Part shown: piece after piece, positions 1 to 10,900 of the stretch | Numbering within the stretch: the stretch's first letter is position 1 | Layout: each line of letters opens with the position of its first letter | Made by a program: the position numbers and the translations under genes | The notes under the pieces: generated by a model | What the model saw: the letters and a program-made list of their open reading frames with translations, nothing else | Told to the model about the DNA's origin: nothing | The model's database searches: none | Assembly: GCA_025093555.1 (NCBI GenBank) | Contig: JAIWNF010000015.1 | Span: 744,001-808,000, forward strand | Origin: Circinella umbellata | Taxonomy: Eukaryota; Mucoromycota; Mucoromycetes; Mucorales; Lichtheimiaceae | Reading direction: 5' to 3' | DNA length: 64,000 nt

Positions 1-1008
1 ATGTTAGCGCCGGACTTGGCGGTGTTGGTATTATTATATTACTACTAGTAGTTCTAGTTGAATAGGAAGAAGGTAGAGGGGAAGGAGAAGGAGGCATTCT
101 TTTGGAAGAAGAAGAAGAAGAAGAAGACGAAGCACCTGATACTGAAGAGTGTTGACTCGGTGAACGATCAAATAAATCTTTTAAAGGTGTTTGGGAAGAA
201 GAAGACACATTTTTTAATGATCTCTGGCGTCTTAATGATTGTCGTAAGGTGCTACGAATTGTAGCTGCCTTTTGTTGCATTGTTGAAAATCGACGATGGT
301 TATTGTTATTATTATTAGAATCTTCAATAAGAACAAATCCACCGTCCCCATCCATATACTTTTTATAAAGTTCTGCAGCTTCATCCGAACTCAATTCCAC
401 TTTATCTGAAAAAAGTGAAGTAGAAGCGGGTGGAAGGGGTAATGTAATCTTGATGTCCTCATAGTGGGTTGTTGAAGGTGATAATGGAGGTACAGGTGGA
501 CATGCTGTAGAATCTTCAGAATGATAACAATCAATTTCAATAGATTCATGATGATTCTTAGTATGGGTGATTGGAGATAATTTTTTTTCTTCGATTGTTG
601 TAGATGTATAGGGTTCAGTCGTTTCTGAAGTAGTTGTTGTATTTGTTTTACTCGTACGATTTCTTATTTTACGTCGATGACGAATTAACCGAATGATGAA
701 AAATAAGGCAACAAGTATAATGATAACGAGTACGATAACAACAATAGCGAATACATAGGATGGTATACCAGCACTATTAGTTTCCGGATCTTTTTAAAAT
801 TACAACAAATAAAAAAAATAGTGAGATTTTTTTTATTATTATTAATAAATTATTTTAAAGTGATATAATGTTATTGAGAAATGGAAAAATGAATGCAAGT
901 CTAAAGGTTTTTTTTTTTTTGGTGTTTTCTTTTACCTGCAAAAACGCATGGTAAGTAATAAAGTATTATTGTTGTTGTTGATAATAACGAAAGGTTATTG
1001 AATATCAT
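1..1008 (-). CDS. Signal-peptide, single-pass membrane protein (C-terminus off the left edge)
   Basis: Two exons are visible. Exon 1 (1008-936) encodes a 24-residue hydrophobic leader, MIFNNLSLLS then TTTIILYYLPCVFA, which looks like a cleaved signal peptide ending VFA. A 146-bp intron (935-790) has GTAAAA and AAG ends and keeps phase. Exon 2 (789-1) opens with about a dozen polar residues (DPETNSAGIPS), then one long membrane helix (IVVIVLVIIILVALFFII), then a basic RLIRHRRK stop-transfer stretch and a cytoplasmic tail of at least 210 residues rich in Ser, Pro, Thr and Asn. Length seen is 287 residues with no stop. It resembles fungal Axl2/Skg6-type membrane anchors in layout only; no domain is recognised and no function is proposed. 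The tiny predicted outer part is odd, so the leader could instead be an internal signal anchor. Confidence 0.6.
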
Positions 1009-2393
1009 TTTTTGATCAACCCGAATGAGTAATAATTAAAAAAAAAGGATAAAAAAATATTAGTAAAATAACAGTTATAATAATAGTAATAGAAAAGTAA
1101 AATAGAAAAAGAAAAGAAAGGAATGAAAAAGGGTTACGTAGAAGAAAAGAAGAAGGAAAAAAAGGATATATCTCAATAAGAATAACCTAGTCATAATAAT
1201 AGGGTTAAGATGTAGAGAACCCTTATTTTGGGACTTTGAACAAAGGAATAAAAAAAAAGAGTTGTGTAATGTTTTGATATGGATAGAAAAGGCCTTGATG
1301 CATTTTTTTTTGTGTTCTTTTCTAGCGTAGAAACAGGTAGAGGAGGTAATTAGAGGAAAACGAATGAATAAAGTTGAGGGGGGGAAAAGACAGGAGAGGT
1401 AGAGTAGGAGAGAATAATCTTAATGTCAAAATGATAGTATGAAAAACGTGAACCATCGAAATGATAAGAGAATGAGATGAATAAAATAGTTTTTTTTTTG
1501 ACAGGGGTTTGGGCTGGATATATAAAACGCACAGTAAGTAAACATTAGTAGTAGTCGTCATAATATTAATAGAAAAGGTTATAAGTAGTGTTATATGTCC
1601 ATATATTTATATGCAATATATCATAGAAATAGAGAAGCGAATATAAAAAAAAGGAGCTCCTTTAAATAAATAAAGTATATCATTTAAACAACTCCTTTAT
1701 TTTTATTATTAATCTCTTCTAGTTAGACAAAAGAAATATAGTTTTTTTTTTTTTTGGGTCTCCTTTTCATAATTTTTAAAAAAAAAATATTAACTCATTG
1801 AAATTTTTTTTTTATTTTTTTTACATAACAGTTTACTAATAATTTCTTATTTTCTTTTTCTTGTATTTCTTTAATTTCATTTTTTTTTCTCTCCTATTTC
1901 TTTTTATTAACTACTTGTTTCTTCTTTTGTACATAAATACAAGTTTTCTATTGAATAAAATTGTTATGAATATCAATTGTTGTTCAACAATTGAATTGGG
2001 CAACCCACAAGTTGCGAAGCAACACTTTATAATTTGACAACGTCCGCAAGAGCCCGAAATCGTTAAAAAATTAGTGTGAACATTTGCATCGGAAATGCAT
2101 TTAAGCGGACATTAAGTTCGTGAGATAGCGTTTTCCATCGTTTCTTACGCGTTCCCGTCTGCAAGATCCCATCAAAAACTCTTTTTTTTTTTTAATTCAA
2201 TCAAGTAAATGATAAAATAATTCATTGTTTTGTTTTTAAGTGTATGTTGTGTAGAGAATGTATGTACGTTATGTAATGTATATATGTATATATAAGGTAA
2301 TGTATGTATATAGGTATGTTTTAGAATGAAATAAGAAATGGAGTTTTTTTTTTGGATTCTTATTACAATATTAGGTATAAAAAAAATTGTAGA
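1009..2393. other. Intergenic region, no gene supported
   Basis: This is about 1.4 kb of AT-rich DNA with poly-T runs. A 79-residue open frame at 1322-1561 on the minus strand has low-complexity composition and no splice context, so I do not call it a gene. The only distinctive part is the GC-richer island at 1975-2175, listed separately. Confidence 0.5.
1975..2175. other. GC-richer island with inverted repeats; possible structured RNA
   Basis: About 200 bp here is clearly richer in G and C than the flanking DNA. It contains short inverted repeats: GTTGCGAAGCAAC at 2010-2025, GCATCGGAAATGC near 2086-2099, and GTCCGC near 2042 facing GCGGAC near 2104. No open frame covers it. In AT-rich genomes such islands often mark structural RNAs, but I could not match it to snRNA, SRP RNA, RNase P or MRP signatures. 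It could equally be an old transposon end. Confidence 0.25.
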
Positions 2394-2936
2394 TTAAGAA
2401 GGTTGAATACGTGTATTTTTCATTTGCTTTTTATCGAACCAACGCCTCCTTTTATTATCTTTCATATTAGTGTTGTTAGTAGTAGATTTTGGTGAAATTT
2501 GAAGCGCCGATAATTGATTTGACAAGTCATCTTTCTGTTCTTGATCATGCTGTTCTTTCTTTGGTTTTTTGTTATTATTGCTATTCAAACGGACCATTTG
2601 TTTTAGTCGGGGCCAGAAGTTACGTGAACGAGTTTGATGATTGTTATTATCGTTATTGCTATTATAGCTACTACTAGATTGTAGCGTAGCAACAGTACTT
2701 GATTGTGTTAAATGGCGCTCTGTTTGTACTTCAGAGTGATCGTGATACCTGCGATTGCCGGCGATAACAGGCATATGCGATCGATCAAGAAATGGTTCTG
2801 CGGGAACAACAGTAATGATAGGAAATGTGGCTAAAGGTATACATGGTGACGCGTCCAACGGAGTTGCTAAACTCTCACTGTCATCTGTCTCACAAGAGAT
2901 AAACGAGAATCGATGATAATGATTTTGATGATTCAT
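2394..2936 (-). CDS. Hypothetical 180-residue low-complexity protein
   Basis: A single open frame of 180 codons has its own stop and an ATG at 2936. The N-terminal half is His, Ser and Pro rich (MNHQNHYHRFSF). The middle has poly-Asn and poly-Ser runs, then a tryptophan-containing basic patch (NFWPRLKQMVRL). The C-terminus is Lys and Arg rich (NKRRRWFDKKQMKNTRIQPS), which could be a nuclear localisation signal. No domain is recognised. It faces away from the membrane protein gene starting at 3501, so the 560 bp between them would be a divergent promoter region. Composition is typical of rapidly evolving fungal regulatory proteins; that is only an impression. Confidence 0.5.
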   Translation of the reverse strand: MNHQNHYHRFSFISCETDDSESLATPLDASPCIPLATFPIITVVPAEPFLDRSHMPVIAGNRRYHDHSEVQTERHLTQSSTVATLQSSSSYNSNNDNNNHQTRSRNFWPRLKQMVRLNSNNNKKPKKEQHDQEQKDDLSNQLSALQISPKSTTNNTNMKDNKRRRWFDKKQMKNTRIQPS

Positions 2937-3500
2937 ATGAGCTATATATATATATATGTATGAAAAAAAAAAGAAAGAGAAAGAGAAGCGAAAGAGAAGG
3001 TAGAAGGAAAAGAAAAAGTAAAAGAGAAAGAAAAATGGAGTAGTTTGTTATTGTTGCTGTTCTAATAGTAGTAGTAGTAGTAGTAATTATAGTACAATTG
3101 TTTGATTCAAACTTGGACTAGCTATCATTTTGTACACACTTTTTTTTTCTCAACAGGTACATATAACTTTAGCATAAGATAACAATATCAAATGGTTCCC
3201 CCCCCAAAAAAAAAAAAATGTTCCGAAATTACTTCACTTTTCTTTCTCGGTTTTCTTTCTGTCTAGTTTATTATGTTACATAGAATAAGTAACATTTATA
3301 TACACACGATCCTATTCTTACTTTCTTTTTCTTTTTTCTTCTCTCCCCCATTTTTTTTTATTAATACTTAAATCACCAAATCAACAAACTTTTCTAATCT
3401 CTAATACCTCCTCTCTCTCTCCCCCCCCTTTTTTTTTTTTTTGCTTAATTTTTTATTTATTTATTTGCGTTTACTTTGATAAACGCACATATGTACACTT
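2937..3500. promoter_or_regulatory. Divergent intergenic region between 2936 (minus) and 3501 (plus)
   Basis: The two flanking genes start on opposite strands, so this 564-bp stretch should hold both promoters. It contains TA-rich tracts, a GTA-type trinucleotide run near 3067-3084 and pyrimidine-rich CT tracts at 3400-3440 just before the plus-strand start. No specific factor site is claimed. Confidence 0.35.
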
Positions 3501-4600
3501 ATGGCGTTAGCGACTTTTGCAGTCGTTATTCATCGATATAAACGGTGTGCTTTTATTGTTGCCGAGTATGAAGCTTATCAAAATCTTGCAGAATATGTAA
3601 AAATATTAATAGTTTTTTTTTTTTTTGCTAATTGGACAAAAATAAATAAATATATATTCTTCTCATTTCATTCATTAACATTAAGATTAACAACTTCATA
3701 CATATATATATGTATTCAAAATAGTTACCAAAAGAAATATTTGACCAACGTATGAAAACAATAAACGATTTAGTCAAGAAAAAATATCCCAATATTTATC
3801 CTGAAACGTACATGTTTTCAATAGCAGTAATTCTTGTGATTGCTACTGCTGCTTTTGCTATTCTCGGTCGAAGTTTAGATATATCTATTTGGTATCCTCT
3901 TGCCATTTTGATTGTTCCTGCTATGCTTGCTTATGGAAGTACAAGACGACGTAATCAATATTTAAGTAAATTCTTGTCGGTAAGCCCTTAAAATCCTTTG
4001 TGGGAAAATAATAATCATAATCAAAATGATTGTAATACTAAAATTTACCATTATTATTATTATTATTATTATTAGTTTCAAAATATGTTGGATACATGTT
4101 TAAAGGATATGACTACACAAGACCTTACGCATCATATAAAATGGGGTTATCGAAAATTAAGAGAATGTGATACAGCACAAACATTACATTTAGAAAAACC
4201 TTTATCAAGTTGGACTGTTAGTATTGTCATAGAAGCCATTCAAATCGATCCAGAAATGGATACAACTCGAGCCATAGGGGAAGATTTACCTTCTTATGCT
4301 ATTGCAACACAAGATATTGTTCTAGACGTGGGTGCTCCTGTACAAGATACAGTAGTTCAATTACGTGATATGGATTTGACAGATGTACCTTCTATAACTA
4401 CGACTACTCATGATAGAAATCACTCACCTTTCTTACCTCCTCCTCCTGATTATCATGAAACAGAACCTCCTGCGTATAGTTCGAATGGTCGAACAACTCT
4501 AAATAATAATAATAATAATAATAATAATACCAGTGTAATGACGACAACAACAACAACAACAAATCATATAAATACAACAACTACTACCAACTCTCAATAA
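3501..4600 (+). CDS. Two-helix membrane protein with PPxY motifs
   Basis: I join three exons: 3501-3595, 3724-3979 and 4077-4600, with GTAAAA...TAG and GTAAGC...TAG introns, both keeping phase 0. The product is about 290 residues. It starts with a soluble segment (MALATFAVVIHRYKRC). Two hydrophobic helices follow (about residues 62-82, SIAVILVIATAAFAILG, and 88-106, WYPLAILIVPAMLAYG) and then a charged RRRNQ stop. The long C-terminal tail carries PPPDY and PPAY, two PPxY motifs that bind WW domains, as in Rsp5-type ubiquitin ligase adaptors. It ends in poly-Asn and poly-Thr tracts encoded by trinucleotide repeats. No family is recognised. A role as a membrane adaptor recruiting a WW-domain ligase is inference from the motifs. 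The start could lie in a missed upstream exon, because TTTTGCAG inside exon 1 is also a possible acceptor. Confidence 0.6.
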
Positions 4601-5104
4601 TAATAACAAACTAACCATAATATAATTTTGTACAGTATTCATAACGGATTTTCTTGTGTGTACTTTTTTTTTTTGTATATCTATTTTCTAATTTAAATTA
4701 TCGCCCCATTGCTTATTTATTGACTTTTTTCCTTATGGGAGAAGTAACATAAAAAGCTCTTACTTTTTTTTCTTCAATTTTATACTACTACTCTATTCTA
4801 TTCTACTCTATTATTACTATCATAATTAACTATTTTGTAATTATAAATATATGTGTCTTTATATCTCTCTCTATCTATATATATATACTTCACTTTTTGA
4901 TACGTAGTGTGGCTTGTTCTGAATTCCTCACTTTGGGGATCTTCTAAAAATTCCCCCCGCTCCACACACACAATTTTTGACATTTTATATTTTAAAAAAA
5001 AAAAATAAGGGTCAGGGTTATATCCTCCGCTAAATAGAAATATATATACACACACAACTCAACAAAAAAAAAAAACATTCCAACCCAACCTTTTGTAAAT
5101 AATA
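4601..5104. other. Intergenic region
   Basis: About 500 bp of AT-rich DNA lies between two plus-strand genes. It should hold the 3' end of the membrane protein gene and the promoter of the mL40 gene. An 85-codon minus-strand open frame at 4798-5055 has no recognisable features and is not called. Confidence 0.5.
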
Positions 5105-5560
5105 ATGTTATCTATTGTACGTCGCTCATGTCAAAAACAACAAAACTTATTACGACAAGTAGTAGCAGTACGTCATATTAGTACTGGAGGTGCACGACCT
5201 GACAACAATGTACAAAATGGTGATACTCGTGTCGAACTTATTCGTCGAGTCCTTTTTGAATCAACTGCTCGTGAACCTACTATCAAGTTAGAAGGAAAAG
5301 CATTAGAAGAACATGAAACCATTGAAAGAGCATGGAAATTACATAAAATGCGTCAACGTGAACAACGACAACAAACTTTGGAACGACAATTTCGATCTAT
5401 TCATTTGGCCATGAGTGAATTGGAAAAGGCAAGCGATCGATTGTTCAAGGGTGCTATTGTTAAAAGTCGACATATTACTTATCCAAAACAAGCCAAGATT
5501 CCCACTGAAACTCCATCACCTCAAGGATGGGATTATAGTTACAAGCATTCAACCGAATAA
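5105..5560 (+). CDS. MRPL28: Mitochondrial large-subunit ribosomal protein mL40 (MRPL28 family)
   Basis: An intronless frame of 151 residues. The N-terminus (MLSIVRRSCQKQQNLLRQVV, then RHIST) is a basic amphipathic mitochondrial presequence with a likely cleavage near residue 25-28. The body has the mL40/MRPL28 layout: RVELIRRVLFES, then a helix with EEHETIERAWKLHKMRQ, a second helix with SIHLAMSELEKAS, a LFKGAI motif, and the closing YPKQAKIPTETPSPQGWDY, which matches the family's FP..ypT.TPp..gW ending. It is a structural protein of the mitochondrial 54S/39S subunit. Assignment rests on pattern memory of the family, not a search. It lies 196 bp from the 3' end of the convergent ANCHR-like gene. 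Confidence 0.72.
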   Translation: MLSIVRRSCQKQQNLLRQVVAVRHISTGGARPDNNVQNGDTRVELIRRVLFESTAREPTIKLEGKALEEHETIERAWKLHKMRQREQRQQTLERQFRSIHLAMSELEKASDRLFKGAIVKSRHITYPKQAKIPTETPSPQGWDYSYKHSTE

Positions 5561-5755
5561 AAAAAATAAAAATAAAAAAAAAAAGAGAACAAGGAAGCAA
5601 AAAAAAAGTTATTTATTTATTATTTAGTAATAATTACCCGTAATCAACCATCTTAAGTTAATGTTATATATATTGGATATATATTGGATTTATATTGAAT
5701 GACAAGGAATAGGAAGGGTGGAATGAGTGGAGGAGGGGAGGAAGGGAAAGGTTAT

Positions 5756-6619
5756 TTAAGAAGTGAGTTTATTGAATTTATGTTTCATGGCTTCATAATC
5801 GGCCATATCACTACGATGACCATCAAACCAACATCGATCACAAAATCGATCATTATCACATCCTTTACATTCAATGGTAGCATCTTCATTACATATAATA
5901 CACCAATCATCCATTTCATCATGAAATTCAGTTTCTTGAATAGGTTTGGGTGGTGGACCAGGTAATCGTTGTTTATTATCTTCTTGCGTTGATGATATTG
6001 GAGAAAGGTTAGGTGGATTTTGTTTAAGTTCAAGATAACGTTTTTCCAAATCCAATTCACGTTGTTTATCAAGATGAGAATACTTCTTTTCTACATCCAC
6101 TTGATCTTTGATTTGATTCAATAATTCATTACTTTCATTATCTAATGTAATATCCTCTTTTCCTTCTTCTTCTCCAAGAAAACTTTTTGTTATTTCTTTC
6201 ATTTTATCATCTTGTTTTGTTGTTTTCTTTTCTGTATAATGAACATAATCTAAAACATGATCCTCATCTTGTTCTTCTCCATCACTACTTAATAAATCCA
6301 CATCTTGTAACAAGTTTTCAATCTATACAATAATAATCATAATAAATTAATTTCATTGTATACTCTATATATATTTAAAAATCCTTATTACCTCATCCAT
6401 ATCTGTATCACTTGGAATAACATATTTATTAACAGGCTCTTGTTGTTGTGATGAAAATACCTTTTCAAACCGTTGTGCTAGTTCTTCATCGCTAATCAAG
6501 TTAAAACTTCTTTCTTCATTATATAACAAAAAACTTTTTTCTCAACAAACTTACGTTTCTTTCACTTCTTTTTCTTCTTTTAATTGTGCTAGTCTTTTTG
6601 CCAAGTCATTGTCATTCAT
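5756..6619 (-). CDS. ANCHR/ZFYVE19-like abscission checkpoint protein, without FYVE domain
   Basis: Three exons (6619-6555, 6491-6392, 6322-5756) join in phase to give 243 residues. The N-terminus MNDNDLAKRLAQLKEEKE and the second helix DEELAQRFEKVFSS resemble the DDLAKRLA-type repeats of ZFYVE19/ANCHR. The C-terminus has a B-box-like zinc finger, CIICNEDATIECKGCDNDRF then CDRCWFDGH, with Cys/His spacing like the C-terminal finger of human ANCHR. Human ANCHR holds VPS4 at the midbody and delays abscission (NoCut checkpoint) and also has an N-terminal FYVE finger and MIT-interacting motifs. No FYVE is present here. A LENLLQDVDLL-like acidic segment could serve as the VPS4-binding part, but that is inference. 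The middle is acidic with a proline-rich GPPPKP patch. Confidence 0.65.
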
Positions 6620-6914
6620 TATATTAATTTAAATACTTTATGTTTGTGTGTGTGTGTGTGTGTGAAAAAAAGTTTAAAAAGAAAAAAGCTGCGCCAACAC
6701 TTGGAAGGGCTTTTGTCGGGATTTTATATTTTTATTTTGATTCAAAAAAGAGTAAAGAGGAAAAACACGAGACAAGGTTTCTTTTAACCCTTTTTTCTTT
6801 TATTTTTCCAACGACTTCTTTTTGTAAATTTTATATTCGTTGTCAAATATAACAGAGAACAAAAACAACAAACAATAAAGAAAACATTTTATATAAAAGA
6901 AATTAAAAATAAAA
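6620..6914. promoter_or_regulatory. Divergent region between the ANCHR-like gene and SUMO
   Basis: This 295-bp gap separates two oppositely oriented starts. It contains a (TG)n run at 6643-6663, a short GC-richer patch around 6689-6720 and A-rich sequence just before the SUMO ATG. It should contain both promoters. Confidence 0.4.
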
Positions 6915-7383
6915 ATGGACGGTGAAAAGAAAGTTGAAAAAAAAGAAATTACAGGTAGTAATGAACATATTAATATTAAAGTAGTTGGTGGTGTAAGTTT
7001 TCACTATATTATTATTATTATTATAATTATTTTGAATGAAAAAGAATTGAAAACCATTTTTAACGTGTCTTTTCTTTTTCTTGCTCATTATATAGGATAA
7101 CAATGAAGTATTTTTCAAGATTAAACAATCAACTCCTTTACGAAAATTGATGGATGCTTATTGTGAACGTCAAGGCAAATCTCCAGGATCAGTTCGTTTC
7201 TTATATGATGGTCATCGTGTATTAGCTACTGATACACCACAAGGCGTAAGTTAAAACTAAATAATATTTTTATTTCTCTATTGTTAATTGGAGTTTGACT
7301 AATGATAATATGATAAATTATAGCTTGATATGGATGATGGCGATACAATTGATGTCATGGTGGAACAAATTGGTGGTTGTTAG
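6915..7383 (+). CDS. SMT3: SUMO, ubiquitin-like modifier (SMT3/pmt3)
   Basis: Three exons, 6915-6992, 7096-7245 and 7324-7383, join in phase 0 to give 95 residues. The flexible charged N-terminus (MDGEKKVEKKEITGSNEHIN) leads into the beta-grasp fold: INIKVVGGDNNEVFFKIKQ, then STPLRKLMDAYCERQGKSPG, SVRFLYDGHRVLATDTPQGL and DMDDGDTIDVMVEQIGG. It ends GG-C, so a SUMO protease (Ulp1) would remove only one residue to expose the conjugating diglycine. SUMO is attached to lysines in nuclear and septin proteins through the Aos1/Uba2 and Ubc9 cascade. Length and motifs are typical. The two introns are short (103 and 78 bp), and the first begins GTAAGT. Confidence 0.95.
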
Positions 7384-7695
7384 TAATAATAATAACAATA
7401 ACAATAATAAACAAAAAGTGAGAAAGTAAAATTATTTTGATATGGGATATAAATAACCCTTTCTTTTTTCAAATCAATCATTTTATTTCTTACCCCTCTC
7501 CCCCTCCACCTTTTTGTGTTCCACGCATCCACACCCACACCCACAGACACATTAAAAGAAGCGTATAAAAACATCCACACGAATCTACATTACATTTTAA
7601 CAAAGATATTCTTTTTTATATTATTTATAACAAATCTTTTAAGTTTTACTTATTGTTAACTAGTTAGTACAATGATCAAATGTATGTTTCTAGTT

Positions 7696-7742
<47 letters not shown>

Positions 7743-7941
7743 GCACATAATGATATATGTTTTATTATAACTATTTTTTTTTAAATAGCGGAAACAAAAA
7801 GAGTGATTTAACAATAGAAAGGATTTAATATATATAACGCGTATATAGGATGGAAACAAAAAAAAAAAGATTTTTTTTAAAGAAAAGGGAAAAAGACGGA
7901 TTTTTTTTGATGATTACTTAAAATAATGAGGATAAATTATT
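7384..7941. other. Convergent 3' region with a GA microsatellite
   Basis: SUMO (plus) and eIF3a (minus) end toward each other across this 558-bp gap, so it holds two 3' untranslated regions. A CA run followed by an AG run of about 16 copies lies at 7697-7737. No gene is supported. Confidence 0.5.
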
Positions 7942-10900
7942 TTATTTGCCAACTTGTCGCCAACCTCCATCATCGTTACCACCATTACCGGGGGCACGAC
8001 TTTTTGGACGCCAGCGATCTTCACGAGGTTCTTCACGCGCAGGAGTACCAGTACGACGAGGTGAACCAGCTGTAGACCAACCACGTTCTTCACGATCACC
8101 ACCGTAACGACGTTCTTCACGGTCAGCGAAGCGACGAGGTTCACGATCACCACCGAAACGACGGTCTTCACGGTCAGCGAAGCGACGGGGTTCACGATCA
8201 CGACCACCGAATGAAGATCCAGCAGGTCGTCCACCACTGCGCCAGCTATCTTCACCGTCACCACCGGAAGCAGCAGCAGCTTGTTGTCTAGCACGCAAAG
8301 CAGGTGGCACGTAGCTACCACCCGAAGAGCTAGCAGGAGCAGCACGAGCAGGAGGAGCTGTTGGATTAGCATTCCTGGCAGCAAGTTTTTCTTCAATTTC
8401 ACGTTCACGTTGTTGTTGTTTACGTAATTGTTCTTCTTGTTTCCTATAAGATAATAATTATAATAAAGCGTCAATAAATAAATAATTTAAAATTATGAAA
8501 GTCTTCATTTCTTACTTGTTATATTCTTCACGTTCTTGTTTTTCTTTAGCAAGACGAGCAAGTTTTTCTTCAGCTTCACGTTCTTCAGCTTCTCTTTGTT
8601 GACGTTCTTCTTCTTCACGTTGTTGACGTTCTCGTTCTTCGGCTTCACGATGAGCCAAATATTCTTCACGAGCAGCACGCCATTGAGCAATACGTTCTTC
8701 CTTGGCTTTAGCAATAGCTTCATCAATAGCACGACGTTGAGCTTCAACAACACTAGCCACCTTATCTTGTTGTTTTTGTTTATATTCCATGTAATCATCC
8801 AAAATACGAGCCAAACGACCCTTAATCTTCATATTTTCTGTATGTCTTTCCTTGGAAGCTTCTAATTCAGCCTTACGAGCAGCTTCATAGAAAGTCTTAT
8901 CAGCCTTTTGTTGATGTTCATAATCCTTTTCCAAAAGAGGAATTTCTTCTTTACGATAAGCACGTTCGGTATGATCCAAACGTTTGCCAATTTGTTTCAA
9001 ACGATCGCTCAATTCCTTTTGTTCGGTTTGTAATCGAGTCACCTTCAAGTCCAAAAGAGTCTTGACATCTGAGTTTTCAATTTCTTCAGGCTTCAATTGT
9101 AAACCAGTCTTGGCCGTAATTTCTTCAGCAATACGTTTAGCTTGATCACGTTGAATTTCATCTTGAACACGTTTCACACGTTCATCTTCACGACGTTTTT
9201 GTTCTTCTTCGACACGTTTTCTTTCAGCTTCAGCCTTCTTGGCAGCAGCAGCAGCCTTTTCTTGAGCAGCCAATTTTTCCTTACGAGATAATTCGGTTTC
9301 AATAATTTCCTTACGACGTTCAATAGTAGCCTTGCGTTGTAAAGTGATTTTGTGTTCTTGTTCAATACCCTTGACAGCACGTGCAAGAGCTTCTTGTTTG
9401 GCTTGTTCAGCATTGGCTTTTACGGAAGGATCAATCATTTGAGCAACAGCTTGTAAACTGTTACCGAGACGAGACAATTGTGTACGCATGAGATCAGCGG
9501 GCGAAGATTGAAGTTGAATACCTTCGGCAACAGTATCTTTGGGGGGAGCAAACAAGTCAGTCTCGAACATTAAACTTTGAGAAGAATGATCGATACGGAT
9601 GTTCAATTCACCACGTTTACAACCGTTCATAATGAACTTTTCAATGGTAGCAGCATCATAATTGTAAGGTTCGGGGAAAGAAGCTAACTTTAAAACAAAG
9701 TCTAACTTGACGGTTGTATAGACTTGAGACAATTGTTGCAAAAGACGGGTCAAGATGACTTGATGAAGAGGACGCACGTATTTGGCCATGTCAGGATCTT
9801 CAGCAAGCTTGGTCATGATAGGGTTGATCTTGCGGCAAATAGACAAGGGATGGAATTGGACTTCAAGAATGTTGTACAACTCACGAATTTCAGGACGAAC
9901 ACGAGACAAGATATTCTTGTTGAGAGCTTCCTTGAGTAAACCTGTACGAGTAGGATGTTGATACAAGCCCATCAATGTAGACAAACGGTTTAATTTTTGA
10001 ACACGGTGTTCATCTTGTTCAACATAACCAGGACGGGTTTTGGTGGTGGTGATAATAGGAATAGCAAGAGCTGAAAGTAAAACAACGGAAGCCATACGCG
10101 ATTGTTCATCATCCGTCAAACTCTTGTTGATCATACGTTCAAAGTTGGAATAACGGTTCCATGCAGCGGAATGGAATAAATAATCTTCACTGACCATAAA
10201 GATCTTGGTCAATTTTTCATAATAATTGGCCATCATGACTGGTTTAGGAGGACGCTTGGAGGTAGTCAACAAAGTATGAATATCTTCGACTGACTTGAAA
10301 GCTTCTTGCCATAATTCCAATTCAGCAGCAGCATTCAATTGAGTGAAACGAGCGTCCAAATATTGTTGTAAAGTTTCGGGGTCGTTGACATTGATCGAAT
10401 GAGGTTGATGTGAATATTTGGACATGTTTTGAAAGTGGTTACGTAAAATTTCACAAAGACGACGGAATTCAGTCTTGCGAGCATAGGTCAAACAGAAAGC
10501 AAAGGCTTTGTTGGTGACAGCATGATACAAGGATTCCAAACGAGCATTGTTGCGAAGCATATCCAAGACAGTACGATAAGCTTCCCACAAGAATTTAAGC
10601 CAAGGAGTGACGACAGCACGATCGGTTCTATCTTTGGTTTGTTCACCACTGACAGTGCTAAGCATAATCGATTCAGGTGTTTCTGATGCTTCGAGATCAT
10701 CGATAGATTCTACAGTAATTTGATCAGCCTTGGCACGGGCTTCAGCGACTTTTTGTTCAGACAATTCGAGAAGCTTGTTAATAATAGTCTATAGTTTTTT
10801 TTTTATATAAAAAAAGAAAGATGTAAGTTATTCCATCATTTTTTCCAATTTTCCATCAAAAAAAAAACGCGTATGTATCGAATTCAATCATCTTGATTAA

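Noticed and set aside
1322..1561. 79-codon minus-strand frame as an extra exon of the left-edge membrane protein
   Set aside because: The signal-peptide exon at 1008-936 already gives a complete start, and this frame has no usable donor in phase.
7914..8474. 186-codon minus-strand frame overlapping the eIF3a tail
   Set aside because: It is a shifted frame of the Arg-rich eIF3a C-terminus with Val/Leu-rich artefact composition.
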